Assembly (NCBI RefSeq): GCF_025195125.1
Contig: NZ_JAMGSL010000006.1
Span: forward strand, 169,815-233,814
Direction: 5' to 3'
Origin: Streptomyces sp. Je 1-79
GTDB taxonomy: Bacteria > Actinomycetota > Actinomycetes > Streptomycetales > Streptomycetaceae
DNA length: 64,000 nucleotides
Positions 8,924 to 16,916 of this stretch are shown in pieces (position 1 is the stretch's first letter; each line of letters starts with the position of its first letter). The notes beneath the pieces were generated by a model. That model was not told where the DNA came from, ran no database searches, and saw nothing but the letters and a program-made list of their open reading frames with translations. Position numbers and translations under genes: made by a program.

Positions 8924-8952
8924 ACGTTAGGCATGTATATACCGCAAATCAA
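8924..8952 (-). promoter_or_regulatory. Predicted hupS promoter
   Basis: On the minus strand TTGATT (-35), a 17-nt spacer and TAACGT (-10), about 50 nt before the hupS start, inside an unusually AT-rich stretch (8900-8960). The match to a vegetative sigma promoter is fair; no transcript data. Confidence 0.5.
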
Positions 8953-9015
8953 ACACGAAACGGGCTAATCACCCTAGTGCCGCAACGCGGAAGTCCCGTT
9001 GCGGAGTTCCTGGTG

Positions 9016-9243
9016 TCAGTCGTCTTCAGGGAATCGGCCCTCGTCGAGGTCCTTCATCAACCGGTCGAGACGCGTTGCCGCGTCCGCGAGATCGTGCTTC
9101 GCCGCTGCCGTGACGACCAGCAGCTTCCGGGACAGCGCCATCCTTACGCCCTCCGGGACTTGCAGTTCGCGCACTCTTGTGTGCGCTTCCTTCAATCGGG
9201 CGGCGACTGCCTCATAGAGCTCGAGTTGGCTGTCGCGTTCCAT
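9016..9243 (-). CDS. Conserved hypothetical protein, small and helical
   Basis: 75-residue acidic/charged protein, start taken at ATG 9243 (MERDSQLELYEAVAARLKEA). It is predicted almost entirely alpha-helical with heptad-like spacing (LKEAHTRVRELQVPEG, then KHDLADAATRLDRLMKDLDEG), so it may form a short coiled coil. No catalytic motif is visible. It lies between hupS and leuCD on the same strand. Function not recognised. Confidence 0.7.
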   Translation of the reverse strand: MERDSQLELYEAVAARLKEAHTRVRELQVPEGVRMALSRKLLVVTAAAKHDLADAATRLDRLMKDLDEGRFPEDD

Positions 9244-9295
9244 GCACCGATTGTGCCATCTAGGGCGAGTTGTCGCCCGACGGGGTCTCAACAAG

Positions 9296-9333
9296 CGACT
9301 GCGCCCCCCACCGGACGGTGGGGGGCGCAGTCG
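9296..9333 (-). terminator. leuCD terminator
   Basis: 18-bp perfect inverted repeat (CGACTGCGCCCCCCACCG and its complement, 2-nt centre), 14 nt past the leuD stop. Confidence 0.85.
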
Positions 9334-9347
9334 TGGAAAAGCGCTGC

Positions 9348-9941
9348 TCAGACAGTAATTGTACGGGGTTTGAAGGCCGGCCTGGCCGCCTCGTAGGCCG
9401 CGATGTCGGCTTCGTTCTGAAGGGTGAGGCTGATGTCGTCCAGACCGTTCAGCAGACGCCAGCGGGCGTTCTCGTCGAGCTCGAAGTCGGCGTCGATCCC
9501 GGGCGCCAGCACCTTGCGGCGCTCCAAGTCAACGGTGATTTCGGCCGTCGGGTCGGCCTCGGTCAGCTCCCAGAGGGCGTCCACGGTCGACTGGTCGAGG
9601 ACGACGGTCAGCAGGCCGTTCTTCAGCGAGTTGCCGCGGAAGATGTCGGCGAACCGGGAGGAGATGACGGTCTTGAAGCCGTAGTTCTGCAGCGCCCAGA
9701 CGGCGTGCTCACGGGAGGAGCCGGTGCCGAAGTCGGGGCCGGCCACCAGGACGGAGGCGCCCTGCCGCTCGGGGCGGTTGAGCACGAACTCGGAGTCCTT
9801 GCGCCAGGCCTCGAAGAGCCCGTCCTCGAAGCCGTCGCGGGTGACCTTCTTCAGCCAGTGCGCGGGGATGATCTGGTCGGTGTCGACGTTGCTGCGGCGC
9901 AGCGGGACGGCCCGGCCGGTGTGCGTGGTGAAAGCTTCCAT
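9348..9941 (-). CDS. leuD: 3-isopropylmalate dehydratase small subunit
   Basis: 197-residue LeuD, the swivelling small subunit that with LeuC isomerises 2- to 3-isopropylmalate. Family motifs are the N-terminal [17 protein letters not shown] and [21 protein letters not shown] near residue 70. It starts 6 nt after the leuC stop, so both subunits come from one transcript. Confidence 0.97.
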   Translation of the reverse strand: MEAFTTHTGRAVPLRRSNVDTDQIIPAHWLKKVTRDGFEDGLFEAWRKDSEFVLNRPERQGASVLVAGPDFGTGSSREHAVWALQNYGFKTVISSRFADIFRGNSLKNGLLTVVLDQSTVDALWELTEADPTAEITVDLERRKVLAPGIDADFELDENARWRLLNGLDDISLTLQNEADIAAYEAARPAFKPRTITV

Positions 9942-9947
9942 GGTTCC

Positions 9948-11372
9948 TCAGACCCCCGCGGGCGTAGCGACGTCGGACAGATCGGCCGGGGAGGCCAGGT
10001 GGCCCAGTACGGCGGTGGCGGCGGCGACCTGGGGCGAGACCAGGTGGGTGCGGCCGCCCTTGCCCTGCCGGCCCTCGAAGTTGCGGTTGGAGGTGGACGC
10101 GGAGCGCTCACCGGGCGCCAGTTGGTCGGGGTTCATGCCCAGGCACATCGAGCAGCCCGCGTGCCGCCATTCGGCGCCGGACTCCTTGAAGACCTTGTCC
10201 AGACCCTCCTCGACGGCCTGCAGGGCGACACGCACCGAGCCGGGGACGACCAGCATCCGGACGCCGTCGGCGACCTTGCGGCCTTCCAGCAGGGCGGCGG
10301 CGTTGCGCAGGTCCTCGATACGGCCGTTGGTGCAGGAGCCTACGAAGACGGTGTCGACCTTGATGTCGCGCAGCGCCTGTCCCGCGGTCAACCCCATGTA
10401 CTCCAGGGCCTTTTCGGCGGCCAGGCGCTCCGAAGCGTCTTCGTACGAAGCCGGGTCGGGGACGTTCGCCGAAAGCGGCGCACCCTGGCCGGGGTTGGTG
10501 CCCCAGGTGACGAACGGCGCCAGGGAGGCGGCGTCGATGACGACCTCGGCGTCGAAGACCGCGTCCTCGTCCGACTTCAGGGTCTTCCAGTAGGCGACGG
10601 CGGCGTCCCAGTCCTCGCCCTCGGGGGCGTGGGCGCGGCCCTCCAGATAGGCGAAGGTGGTCTCGTCGGGGGCGATCATGCCCGCGCGGGCGCCGGCCTC
10701 GATCGACATGTTGCAGATGGTCATCCGGGCCTCCATCGAGAGCTTCTCGATGGAGGAGCCGCGGTACTCCAGGATGTAGCCCTGGCCGCCGCCGGTGCCG
10801 ATCTTGGCGATGATCGCCAGGATCAGGTCCTTGGCGGTGACGTCCTCGGGCAGCTCGCCGTCGACGGTGATCGCCATCGTCTTGGGGCGGGCCAGGGGCA
10901 GCGTCTGGGTCGCCAGGACGTGCTCGACCTGGCTGGTGCCGATGCCGAACGCCAGCGCGCCGAAGGCTCCGTGCGTGGAGGTGTGCGAGTCGCCGCAGAC
11001 CACGGTGGTGCCGGGCTGGGTCAGGCCCAGCTGCGGGCCGACGACGTGGACGACGCCCTGCTCGACGTCGCCCAGCGGGTGCAGCCGTACGCCGAACTCG
11101 GCGCAGTTCTTGCGCAGCGTCTCCAACTGGGCGCGCGAGACCGGGTCGGCGATGGGCTTGTCGATGTCGAGGGTCGGGGTGTTGTGGTCCTCGGTGGCGA
11201 TGGTGAGGTCGAGGCGCCGCACCGGCCGGGCGTTCTGGCGCAGGCCGTCGAACGCCTGGGGGCTGGTCACCTCGTGCAGCAGGTGCAGATCGATGAAGAG
11301 GAGGTCGGGCTCGCCCTCGGCGCGCCGGACGACGTGGTCGTCCCAGACCTTCTCCGCGAGTGTCCTACCCAT
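9948..11372 (-). CDS. leuC: 3-isopropylmalate dehydratase large subunit
   Basis: 474-residue aconitase-fold LeuC. The [4Fe-4S] cysteines appear as [14 protein letters not shown] and the pair in [31 protein letters not shown] is the other signature. Start ATG 11372 ([15 protein letters not shown]) has GGAAAG upstream and matches the family; the longer open frame adds 25 unlikely residues. It is transcribed divergently from ndgR, its expected regulator. Confidence 0.97.
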   Translation of the reverse strand: MGRTLAEKVWDDHVVRRAEGEPDLLFIDLHLLHEVTSPQAFDGLRQNARPVRRLDLTIATEDHNTPTLDIDKPIADPVSRAQLETLRKNCAEFGVRLHPLGDVEQGVVHVVGPQLGLTQPGTTVVCGDSHTSTHGAFGALAFGIGTSQVEHVLATQTLPLARPKTMAITVDGELPEDVTAKDLILAIIAKIGTGGGQGYILEYRGSSIEKLSMEARMTICNMSIEAGARAGMIAPDETTFAYLEGRAHAPEGEDWDAAVAYWKTLKSDEDAVFDAEVVIDAASLAPFVTWGTNPGQGAPLSANVPDPASYEDASERLAAEKALEYMGLTAGQALRDIKVDTVFVGSCTNGRIEDLRNAAALLEGRKVADGVRMLVVPGSVRVALQAVEEGLDKVFKESGAEWRHAGCSMCLGMNPDQLAPGERSASTSNRNFEGRQGKGGRTHLVSPQVAAATAVLGHLASPADLSDVATPAGV

Positions 11373-11446
11373 CGCTTTCCCTCCGGCCGACGTCTGCGTC
11401 GGCGCAACTAGAGACCCGTTTCGCGAGCCGTTGTGCGGCCGCCTCA

Positions 11447-11467
11447 CCAGGGTCGCAAGATCCCTGG
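11447..11467. repeat. Inverted repeat in the leuC leader
   Basis: CCAGGG-N9-CCCTGG, 75-95 nt upstream of the leuC start. It could be a second regulator site or an RNA hairpin in the leuC 5'-UTR; no T-run follows, so it is not a terminator. Confidence 0.35.
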
Positions 11468-11481
11468 AAAATTGAACTTGC

Positions 11482-11498
11482 GTTTCACAGAGTGAGAC
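11482..11498. promoter_or_regulatory. Candidate NdgR operator
   Basis: Imperfect inverted repeat GTTTCAC-AGA-GTGAGAC (one mismatch) 14 nt before the ndgR start, between ndgR and leuC. IclR-family regulators bind short palindromes in such divergent gaps, and NdgR is known to bind the leuC upstream region in Streptomyces. Assigning these exact bases is inference. Confidence 0.5.
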
Positions 11499-11512
11499 GT
11501 GAATATCGTTGC

Positions 11513-12229
11513 ATGGACAACTCTAGCGGCGTGGGCGTTCTCGACAAGGCAGCCCTTGTCCTGAGCGCCCTGGAGTCCGGTCCGGCCACCCTCGCAGGTC
11601 TGGTCGCGGCGACGGGACTCGCACGACCCACGGCACATCGCCTCGCCGTGGCACTGGAACACCACCGGATGGTGGCGCGCGACATGCAGGGCCGGTTCAT
11701 TCTCGGACCGCGCCTGGCGGAGCTCGCCGCCGCGGCCGGTGAGGACCGCCTGCTCGCCACGGCGGGCCCGGTACTGACGCATCTGCGCGACGTCACCGGC
11801 GAGAGCGCGCAGCTCTACCGCCGGCAGGGCGACATGCGCATCTGCGTGGCGGCGGCCGAGCGGCTGTCCGGCCTGCGGGACACGGTCCCGGTCGGTTCCA
11901 CGCTGACGATGAAGGCCGGCTCCTCGGCGCAGATCCTGATGGCCTGGGAGGAGCCCGAGCGGCTCCACCGCGGCCTCCAGGGCGCCCGCTTCACGGCGAC
12001 GGCGCTCTCGGGCGTACGGCGCCGCGGCTGGGCGCAGTCGATCGGCGAGCGCGAGCCGGGCGTCGCGTCCGTCTCGGCGCCCGTGCGCGGCCCCTCGAAC
12101 CGCGTGGTGGCCGCCGTGTCGGTCTCCGGGCCGATCGAGCGCCTGACGCGCCACCCGGGCCGCATGCACGCCCAGGCGGTCATCGACGCGGCCGCCCGTC
12201 TCTCCGAGGCGCTCCGCCGCAACGGCTGA
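11513..12229 (+). CDS. ndgR: IclR-family regulator of amino-acid metabolism
   Basis: 238-residue IclR protein. Its N-terminal winged helix ([40 protein letters not shown], residues ~8-47) is followed by an effector domain from ~75 with [18 protein letters not shown] and [13 protein letters not shown]. Length and position divergent to leuCD match Streptomyces NdgR/AreB, which controls leucine and other amino-acid genes. ATG 11513 is chosen; the upstream extension lies in the shared promoter region. A terminator follows. Confidence 0.93.
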   Translation: MDNSSGVGVLDKAALVLSALESGPATLAGLVAATGLARPTAHRLAVALEHHRMVARDMQGRFILGPRLAELAAAAGEDRLLATAGPVLTHLRDVTGESAQLYRRQGDMRICVAAAERLSGLRDTVPVGSTLTMKAGSSAQILMAWEEPERLHRGLQGARFTATALSGVRRRGWAQSIGEREPGVASVSAPVRGPSNRVVAAVSVSGPIERLTRHPGRMHAQAVIDAAARLSEALRRNG

Positions 12230-12256
12230 CGCGCTTCACGTCCCTCCTGCCGAACA

Positions 12257-12292
12257 CCGGCCCACCGCTTCAACGCCGCAGCGGTGGGCCGG
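12257..12292 (+). terminator. ndgR terminator
   Basis: 13-bp perfect stem CCGGCCCACCGCT / AGCGGTGGGCCGG with a 10-nt loop, 28 nt after the ndgR stop. Confidence 0.8.
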
Positions 12293-12322
12293 AGTTGTCC
12301 GCACAGGGACCAGAACGGCGAA

Positions 12323-12350
12323 GAAGCCCTCCCCCGAAGGGAAGGGCTTC
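12323..12350 (-). terminator. tRNA cluster terminator
   Basis: GAAGCCCT / AGGGCTTC stem with a GC-rich interior just past the 3' end of the last tRNA-Glu on the minus strand. Confidence 0.6.
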
Positions 12351-12358
12351 CTCGTCTG

Positions 12359-12431
12359 TACCCCCGACCGGATTCGAACCGGCGCTACCGCCTTGAGAGG
12401 GCGGCGTGCTAGGCCGCTACACAACGGGGGC
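12359..12431 (-). tRNA. tRNA-Glu (CTC)
   Basis: 73-nt cloverleaf: acceptor GCCCCCG / CGGGGGT, T-arm GGTTCGAATCC, anticodon loop centred on CTC, discriminator A, CCA not encoded. Last gene of the minus-strand cluster. Confidence 0.95.
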
Positions 12432-12474
12432 CTTGCGGATGAGATCCGCGTACGGTGCAGATGAGCTCTGCGAG

Positions 12475-12546
12475 CTGGCCTACCAGGACTCGAACCTAGA
12501 ATGACGGTACCAGAAACCGTAGTGTTGCCAATTACACCATAGGCCA
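12475..12546 (-). tRNA. tRNA-Gln (CTG)
   Basis: 72-nt cloverleaf: acceptor TGGCCTA / TAGGCCA, anticodon stem ACGGT / ACCGT around the loop TTCTGGT, T-arm GGTTCGAGTCC, discriminator G. Confidence 0.95.
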
Positions 12547-12575
12547 TTGTGGTCTAGACCAAAGGTTCAGACCAG

Positions 12576-12648
12576 TACCCCCGACCGGATTCGAACCGGC
12601 GCTACCGCCTTGAGAGGGCGGCGTGCTAGGCCGCTACACAACGGGGGC
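12576..12648 (-). tRNA. tRNA-Glu (CTC), second copy
   Basis: 73 nt, identical to the copy at 12359-12431. The spacers on both sides differ from those of the other copies. Confidence 0.95.
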
Positions 12649-12709
12649 CCTAGCGATCCTGCATCGGGTTCACCGGGTGCGACCCAGGTGATCCCGCGGG
12701 AAGGATCTG

Positions 12710-12782
12710 TACCCCCGACCGGATTCGAACCGGCGCTACTGCCTTGAGAGGGCAGCGTGCTAGGCCGCTACACAACGGGGGC
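12710..12782 (-). tRNA. tRNA-Glu (CTC), third copy with a swapped anticodon-stem pair
   Basis: 73 nt, same as the other two except for one compensated change in the anticodon stem (GCCGCC to GCTGCC on one arm, matched on the other), so pairing is kept. Confidence 0.95.
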
Positions 12783-12824
12783 TTTGCGGATGAGATCCGC
12801 GTACGTGCAGATAAGCTCTGCGAG

Positions 12825-12896
12825 CTGGCCTACCAGGACTCGAACCTAGACTAACGGAACCAGAAACCGTCGTGCTGCCAATTACACCATAGGCCA
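12825..12896 (-). tRNA. tRNA-Gln (CTG), second copy
   Basis: 72 nt; differs from the copy at 12475-12546 in D-arm and anticodon-stem bases. The innermost anticodon-stem pair reads T-T here where the other copy has T-A. First gene of the cluster in transcription order. Confidence 0.93.
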
Positions 12897-12990
12897 TCAA
12901 AACGCGATCCCCCGCGAAGGGGACCTTGTTCGGGTGGTGCTCCGGAGGGTTTCTGCCTTTCGGCTTGCTCCCCTCGGCGCAGGAAGAACA

Positions 12991-13713
12991 TTACCCGAAG
13001 GTGTCCGGCGCTCCAAAACGGGTATCGCCGCGCAGCAGTGCGGGCAGCTGGTGGAGGTCGGTGATCCGCGTGAGTTCCGGCCTTCCGCCGGTGCCGGCCC
13101 GGTCCAGCCAGATGCCGACGAGCCCCGCCTCGACCGCCCCGCGGGCGTCGATGTCCGGCTGGTCTCCGACGTACGCCACCTCCTCCGGGACCAGGGCGAG
13201 GGCCGCGCAGGCGGCGTGGAAGGCCTCGGCGGCGGGCTTGGCGAATCCGAGTTCCGCGGCGCACACGACGGCCTCGAAGCGGTCCCGGACCCCCAGCACG
13301 CGCAGCTTGCGGTCCTGGTTGTGGATCGAGGAGTTCGACAGGACGGCGTGACGGTAGTCACCCGCCAGGAGGTCGAGCACGGGGACGGTGTCGGGGAAGA
13401 GCTCCCAGGCCGCTTCGTAGTGCGTGATGTACCGCTCGAACCAGGCGTCGGCCTCGGGGGCGGTCAGGGCGGGCGCCGCGAGGAAGTCCCGGACCCGCTC
13501 GCGCCGCTGCTCCTGGAAGTCCACCCCGCCTGCCTCGAAGCGCCGCCAGTGGACGACGGTGAGCTCCTGCCAACGGCGCAGGGCCTGGTCGACGGAGCCG
13601 AATCCGTCCACCAGGCCCTCGGCCGTGAGATGGCCGCGCATGCCAGCCAGATCGGCGCGGGCGTAGTCGAAGATCGTGTCGTCGATGTCCCACAGGACCG
13701 CGCGGATGGCCAT
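12991..13713 (-). CDS. HAD-superfamily hydrolase
   Basis: 240-residue haloacid-dehalogenase-type phosphatase. Motif I is VLWDIDDTIFDY (Asp nucleophile D9 and general acid D11), motif II AVLSNSSIH near residue 120, motif III Lys in ELGFAKP near 155 and motif IV VAYVGDQPDIDARGA near 180. The large helical cap (residues ~18-90) is of the YjjG/L-2-haloacid dehalogenase C1 kind; the substrate cannot be told. It lies upstream of the tRNA cluster on the same strand, 94 bp away. Confidence 0.87.
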   Translation of the reverse strand: MAIRAVLWDIDDTIFDYARADLAGMRGHLTAEGLVDGFGSVDQALRRWQELTVVHWRRFEAGGVDFQEQRRERVRDFLAAPALTAPEADAWFERYITHYEAAWELFPDTVPVLDLLAGDYRHAVLSNSSIHNQDRKLRVLGVRDRFEAVVCAAELGFAKPAAEAFHAACAALALVPEEVAYVGDQPDIDARGAVEAGLVGIWLDRAGTGGRPELTRITDLHQLPALLRGDTRFGAPDTFG

Positions 13714-13796
13714 GGTCCGAACGTACTCCAGCGAGGTTCGCGGGACGGGCCGTCCGGGAGATCAGCCACAGGCCGCCGAGGCCGCCCGGCATACCG

Positions 13797-13828
13797 AAGG
13801 GGCGCCGGCCCTGCGGCCGGCGCCCCTT
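13797..13828 (-). terminator. gltX terminator
   Basis: 14-bp perfect stem AAGGGGCGCCGGCC and its complement around CTGC, 18 nt past the gltX stop. Confidence 0.85.
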
Positions 13829-13846
13829 CTCGTCCGTCTCGGACCC

Positions 13847-15319
13847 CTACGCGGCCAGCTTCGCCAGGGCCGCGTCGATCCGGGTCAGGGCCTTCTCCTT
13901 GCCCAGGATCTCCAGGGACTCGAAGAGCGGCAGGCCGATCGTGCGGCCGGTGACCGCGACGCGGACCGGTGCCTGGGCCTTGCCGAGCTTCAGGCCGTGC
14001 TCCTCGCCTGCGGCCAGGACGGCGCTCTTGAGGGACTCGGGGTCGCTCCAGTCGGCCGACTCCAGCTTTGCGCGGGCGGTGGTCAGGAGGGCCGCGGGCT
14101 CACCCTTCATGGCCTTGTCCCACGAGGGCTGGTCGAAGACCGGCTCGGGCAGGAAGAGGAAGTCCACGTTGGCCGTGATGTCGGAGAGGACCGTGACGCG
14201 GGTCTGGGCGTACGGGGCGATCCGCTCCCAGGCCGACGCGTCGAAGTCCTCGGGCGCCCAGTTGGCGTGCGGGGCCGCGAGCCAGGGCTCGCAGGCCGCG
14301 GCGAAGGCCTTCACGTCCAGCATGCGGATGTGGTCGGCGTTGATCGACTCGGCCTTCTTCAGGTCGAAGCGCGCCGGGTTGGCGTTGACGTCCGCGATGT
14401 CGAACTTCTCCACCATCTGCTCGATGGTGAAGATGTCCTCGTCCGCCGAGAACGACCAGCCCAGCAGGGAGAGGTAGTTCAGGAGGCCCTCGCGCAGGAA
14501 GCCGCGCTCCCGGTAGAGGTTGAGGGAAGCCTGCGGGTCGCGCTTGGAGAGCTTCTTGTTGCCCTCGCCCATCACGTACGGCAGGTGGCCGAAGGCGGGG
14601 ATCTCCTTGGCGACGCCCAGCTCGATCAGCGCCTTGTAGAGCGCGATCTGGCGCGGGGTGGAGGAGAGCAGGTCCTCGCCGCGCAGGACGTGGGTGATCT
14701 CCATCAGCGCGTCGTCGACCGGGTTGACCAGGGTGTACAGCGGGGCGCCGTTGGCGCGCACGATGCCGTAGTCCGGGACGTTGTCCGGCGTGAAGGTGAG
14801 CTCGCCGCGGACCAGGTCGGTGAAGGTGATCGGCTCGTCCGGCATCTTGAAGCGGACGATCGACTCGCGGCCCTCGGCGCGGTAGCGCTCGATGCGCTCG
14901 TCGCTCAGGTTGCGGCAGGTGCCGTCGTAGCCCGAGGGCTTGCCGGCCAGACGGGCCGCGTCACGGCGGGCCTCCAGCTCCACGGCGGTGCAGAAGCAGT
15001 GGTAGGCGTACCCGCCGGCGAGCAGCTTCTCCGCGACGTCCCGGTAGATGTCCATCCGCTGCGACTGACGGTACGGCTCGTGGGGGCCACCGATCTCGGG
15101 GCCCTCGTCCCAGTCGAGACCCAGCCAGCGCATCGAGTCGAGCAGCTGGTTGTACGACTCCTCGGAGTCGCGCGCCGCGTCGGTGTCCTCGATACGGAAG
15201 ACCATGGTGCCCTGGTTGTGCCGGGCGAAGGCCCAGTTGAAGAGGGCGGTGCGGACCAATCCCACGTGGGGGTTGCCGGTCGGGGAGGGACAGAAACGTA
15301 CGCGGATCGCGTTAGCCAC
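13847..15319 (-). CDS. gltX: Glutamyl-tRNA synthetase
   Basis: 490-residue class I synthetase charging tRNA-Glu (and in most actinobacteria also tRNA-Gln for later transamidation). The HIGH-type motif is RFCPSPTGNPHVGLVRTAL at residue 7 and the KMSKS-type motif is KKLSKRDPQASL near residue 250. GTG start at 15319 overlaps the upstream FAH-family gene by 8 nt. The Glu and Gln tRNA genes lie 1 kb downstream. Confidence 0.97.
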   Translation of the reverse strand: MANAIRVRFCPSPTGNPHVGLVRTALFNWAFARHNQGTMVFRIEDTDAARDSEESYNQLLDSMRWLGLDWDEGPEIGGPHEPYRQSQRMDIYRDVAEKLLAGGYAYHCFCTAVELEARRDAARLAGKPSGYDGTCRNLSDERIERYRAEGRESIVRFKMPDEPITFTDLVRGELTFTPDNVPDYGIVRANGAPLYTLVNPVDDALMEITHVLRGEDLLSSTPRQIALYKALIELGVAKEIPAFGHLPYVMGEGNKKLSKRDPQASLNLYRERGFLREGLLNYLSLLGWSFSADEDIFTIEQMVEKFDIADVNANPARFDLKKAESINADHIRMLDVKAFAAACEPWLAAPHANWAPEDFDASAWERIAPYAQTRVTVLSDITANVDFLFLPEPVFDQPSWDKAMKGEPAALLTTARAKLESADWSDPESLKSAVLAAGEEHGLKLGKAQAPVRVAVTGRTIGLPLFESLEILGKEKALTRIDAALAKLAA

Positions 15320-16097
15320 GCTTGATCACCTTGTTGGTGAGAGTGCCGATGCCTTCGATGGTGACGGCGACCTCGTCGCCGACGTTGAGGGGGCCGACCC
15401 CGGCCGGAGTGCCGGTGAGGATGACATCGCCCGGGAGCAGCGTCATGGCCTCGGTGATATGGACGACCAGGTCCTCGATGGAGCGGATCATGTCGCTCGT
15501 ACGACCGAGCTGGCGCTGTTCGCCGTTGACCGTGGCCTGGATGGTGAGGTCGCTCGGGTCGAGGTCCGTCTCCACCCAGGGGCCCAGCGGGCAGCTGGTG
15601 TCGAAGCCCTTGGCCCGGGCCCACTGCTTCTCGCGCTGCTGGGCGTCACGGGCGGTCACGTCGTTGGCGCAGGTGTAGCCGAAGACGACGTCCTTGACCC
15701 GCTCGCGCGGAACCTCGCGGCACATGCGGCCGATGACCACGGCCAGTTCGGCCTCGTGGTGCAGTTCGTTCGAGAAGGAGGGGTACTCGATGGCGTCGCC
15801 GGGGCCGATCACGGAGGTGGTCGGCTTGAAGAAGGCGACGGGGACCTCCGGGACCTCGTTGCCGAGTTCGGCGGCGTGCTCCGCGTAGTTGCGGCCGATG
15901 GCCACGACCTTGTTGGGGAGCACGGGCGGCAGGAGCCGTACCTTGCTGAGCGGGACCTTGGTGCCGCTCAGCTCGAAGTCGGTGTACGGGATGCCCTTGA
16001 TGATGTCGAGGACAAGGCCGCCGGACTCGACGGTTCCCTCGCCCTCGACGGCGCCGAAGGCGACATTGCCGTCGATGGAGAATCTGGCGATGCGCAC
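15312..16097 (-). CDS. Fumarylacetoacetate hydrolase (FAH) family protein
   Basis: 261-residue FAH-fold enzyme (fumarylpyruvate hydrolase / 2-hydroxyhepta-diene-dioate isomerase type). It has VVAIGRNYAEHAAELGNEVP near residue 65, FFKPTTSVIGPGDAIEYP near 90, the metal-binding HHEAELAVVIGR near 115 and VILTGTPAGVGPL near 230. GTG start at 16097. Translationally coupled to gltX, a pairing usual in Streptomyces though the metabolic link is unclear. A precise substrate is not assignable. Confidence 0.88.
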   Translation of the reverse strand: MRIARFSIDGNVAFGAVEGEGTVESGGLVLDIIKGIPYTDFELSGTKVPLSKVRLLPPVLPNKVVAIGRNYAEHAAELGNEVPEVPVAFFKPTTSVIGPGDAIEYPSFSNELHHEAELAVVIGRMCREVPRERVKDVVFGYTCANDVTARDAQQREKQWARAKGFDTSCPLGPWVETDLDPSDLTIQATVNGEQRQLGRTSDMIRSIEDLVVHITEAMTLLPGDVILTGTPAGVGPLNVGDEVAVTIEGIGTLTNKVIKRG

Positions 16098-16176
16098 GAG
16101 TGCTGTCGCCCCTCACTTGGTACTGGCTGGAGTCTGACGCTCCAGGCTAACGCGGCAAGGGGCGCCCGCCGCCGTA

Positions 16177-16371
16177 TTACTGTGCGGGCAGCGCCGCCAC
16201 GGGGGCGGTCATGAGAACCGTGCGGCGGGGGTTGGCCGTCTGGGTGGGGAGTTCGAGCGCGTGCTCCGGCTGCGCGCCCCGGCCGAGCAGCTCGGCGTCC
16301 TCGAGGTGGGCGAGCGTCGTCCGGCGCGGGTTCGCCGTGGAGCGGAGCAGCATCGTCGTCTTCGTCGTCAT
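16177..16371 (-). CDS. Small protein with duplicated TANPRRTxL motif
   Basis: 64-residue unrecognised protein, ATG 16371. The nonamer TANPRRT(T/V)L occurs near residues 12 and 47. The two copies differ almost only at synonymous third positions, and nearly all codons end in G or C, so the frame is real and the motif is under protein-level selection. Between the copies is an acidic segment (AHLEDAELLGRG). No signal peptide, membrane segment or cysteine. It is 80 bp upstream of the FAH gene on the same strand. It could be a peptide precursor or a binding module; no function claimed. Confidence 0.65.
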   Translation of the reverse strand: MTTKTTMLLRSTANPRRTTLAHLEDAELLGRGAQPEHALELPTQTANPRRTVLMTAPVAALPAQ

Positions 16372-16916
16372 CGCGGAGGGCCTCTACAGAGCGGGGGTAT
16401 TTGTAAAGCGTCAGGCTAAACGTGTCATTCCCTTCGAATGCATGGGGAAGACAACGATCTAGGTGTGAGTTTGCTCACCAATCGACAGACAATCCCGACA
16501 TTACGGTCCGTCCACAGGGGGAGACCAAGCGGACATTCCACCACTGAATGCTTCATTCCGCTCCTGATCATGGCGACTGGGACACTCGGACTCCATGAAC
16601 CTTTGGGGGCAATAAGTCCGATTCATCCATGATCATCTTCTACATGGGGTGACATGATGTGCACGGGTTGTCATGCAGTCCGGCGCCCGACACGCGGCCC
16701 TTGTTGGAGGTCCGGCACTGTGCTGGAATTCCACGCACCGCCGCGGGTTTCAAGCCGGTGCGCAGGGGGCGCAACGCAGCGCCGGGTGAGCGGCGGGGAA
16801 GGGGGAACTGCGCCGGTCATCGACGACCACCACTGGGGCGCATTCGCGTCCCGAGACGCCGACACCGTCCACTCCGTTCACGCGGAAGGACGCCTGGTCC
16901 AGAGGTTGCGACGCTA
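16372..16916. other. Gene-free stretch upstream of conservon 1
   Basis: 545 bp between divergent genes. The part 16430-16660 is clearly lower in G+C than its surroundings and probably holds the promoters for cvnA1 and the 64-residue gene. TGACATGATG and GGTTGTCATG (16650-16675) form a loose inverted repeat. An 87-codon frame (16654-16917) ends on the cvnA1 start but has mixed third positions and no motif, so it is not called. Confidence 0.5.

Noticed and set aside
9270..11411. Plus-strand 713-codon frame
   Set aside because: Shadow of leuCD, whose Fe-S and swivel motifs are on the minus strand.
12547..12747. 66-codon frame across the tRNA cluster
   Set aside because: It reads through the complement of mature tRNA sequences.
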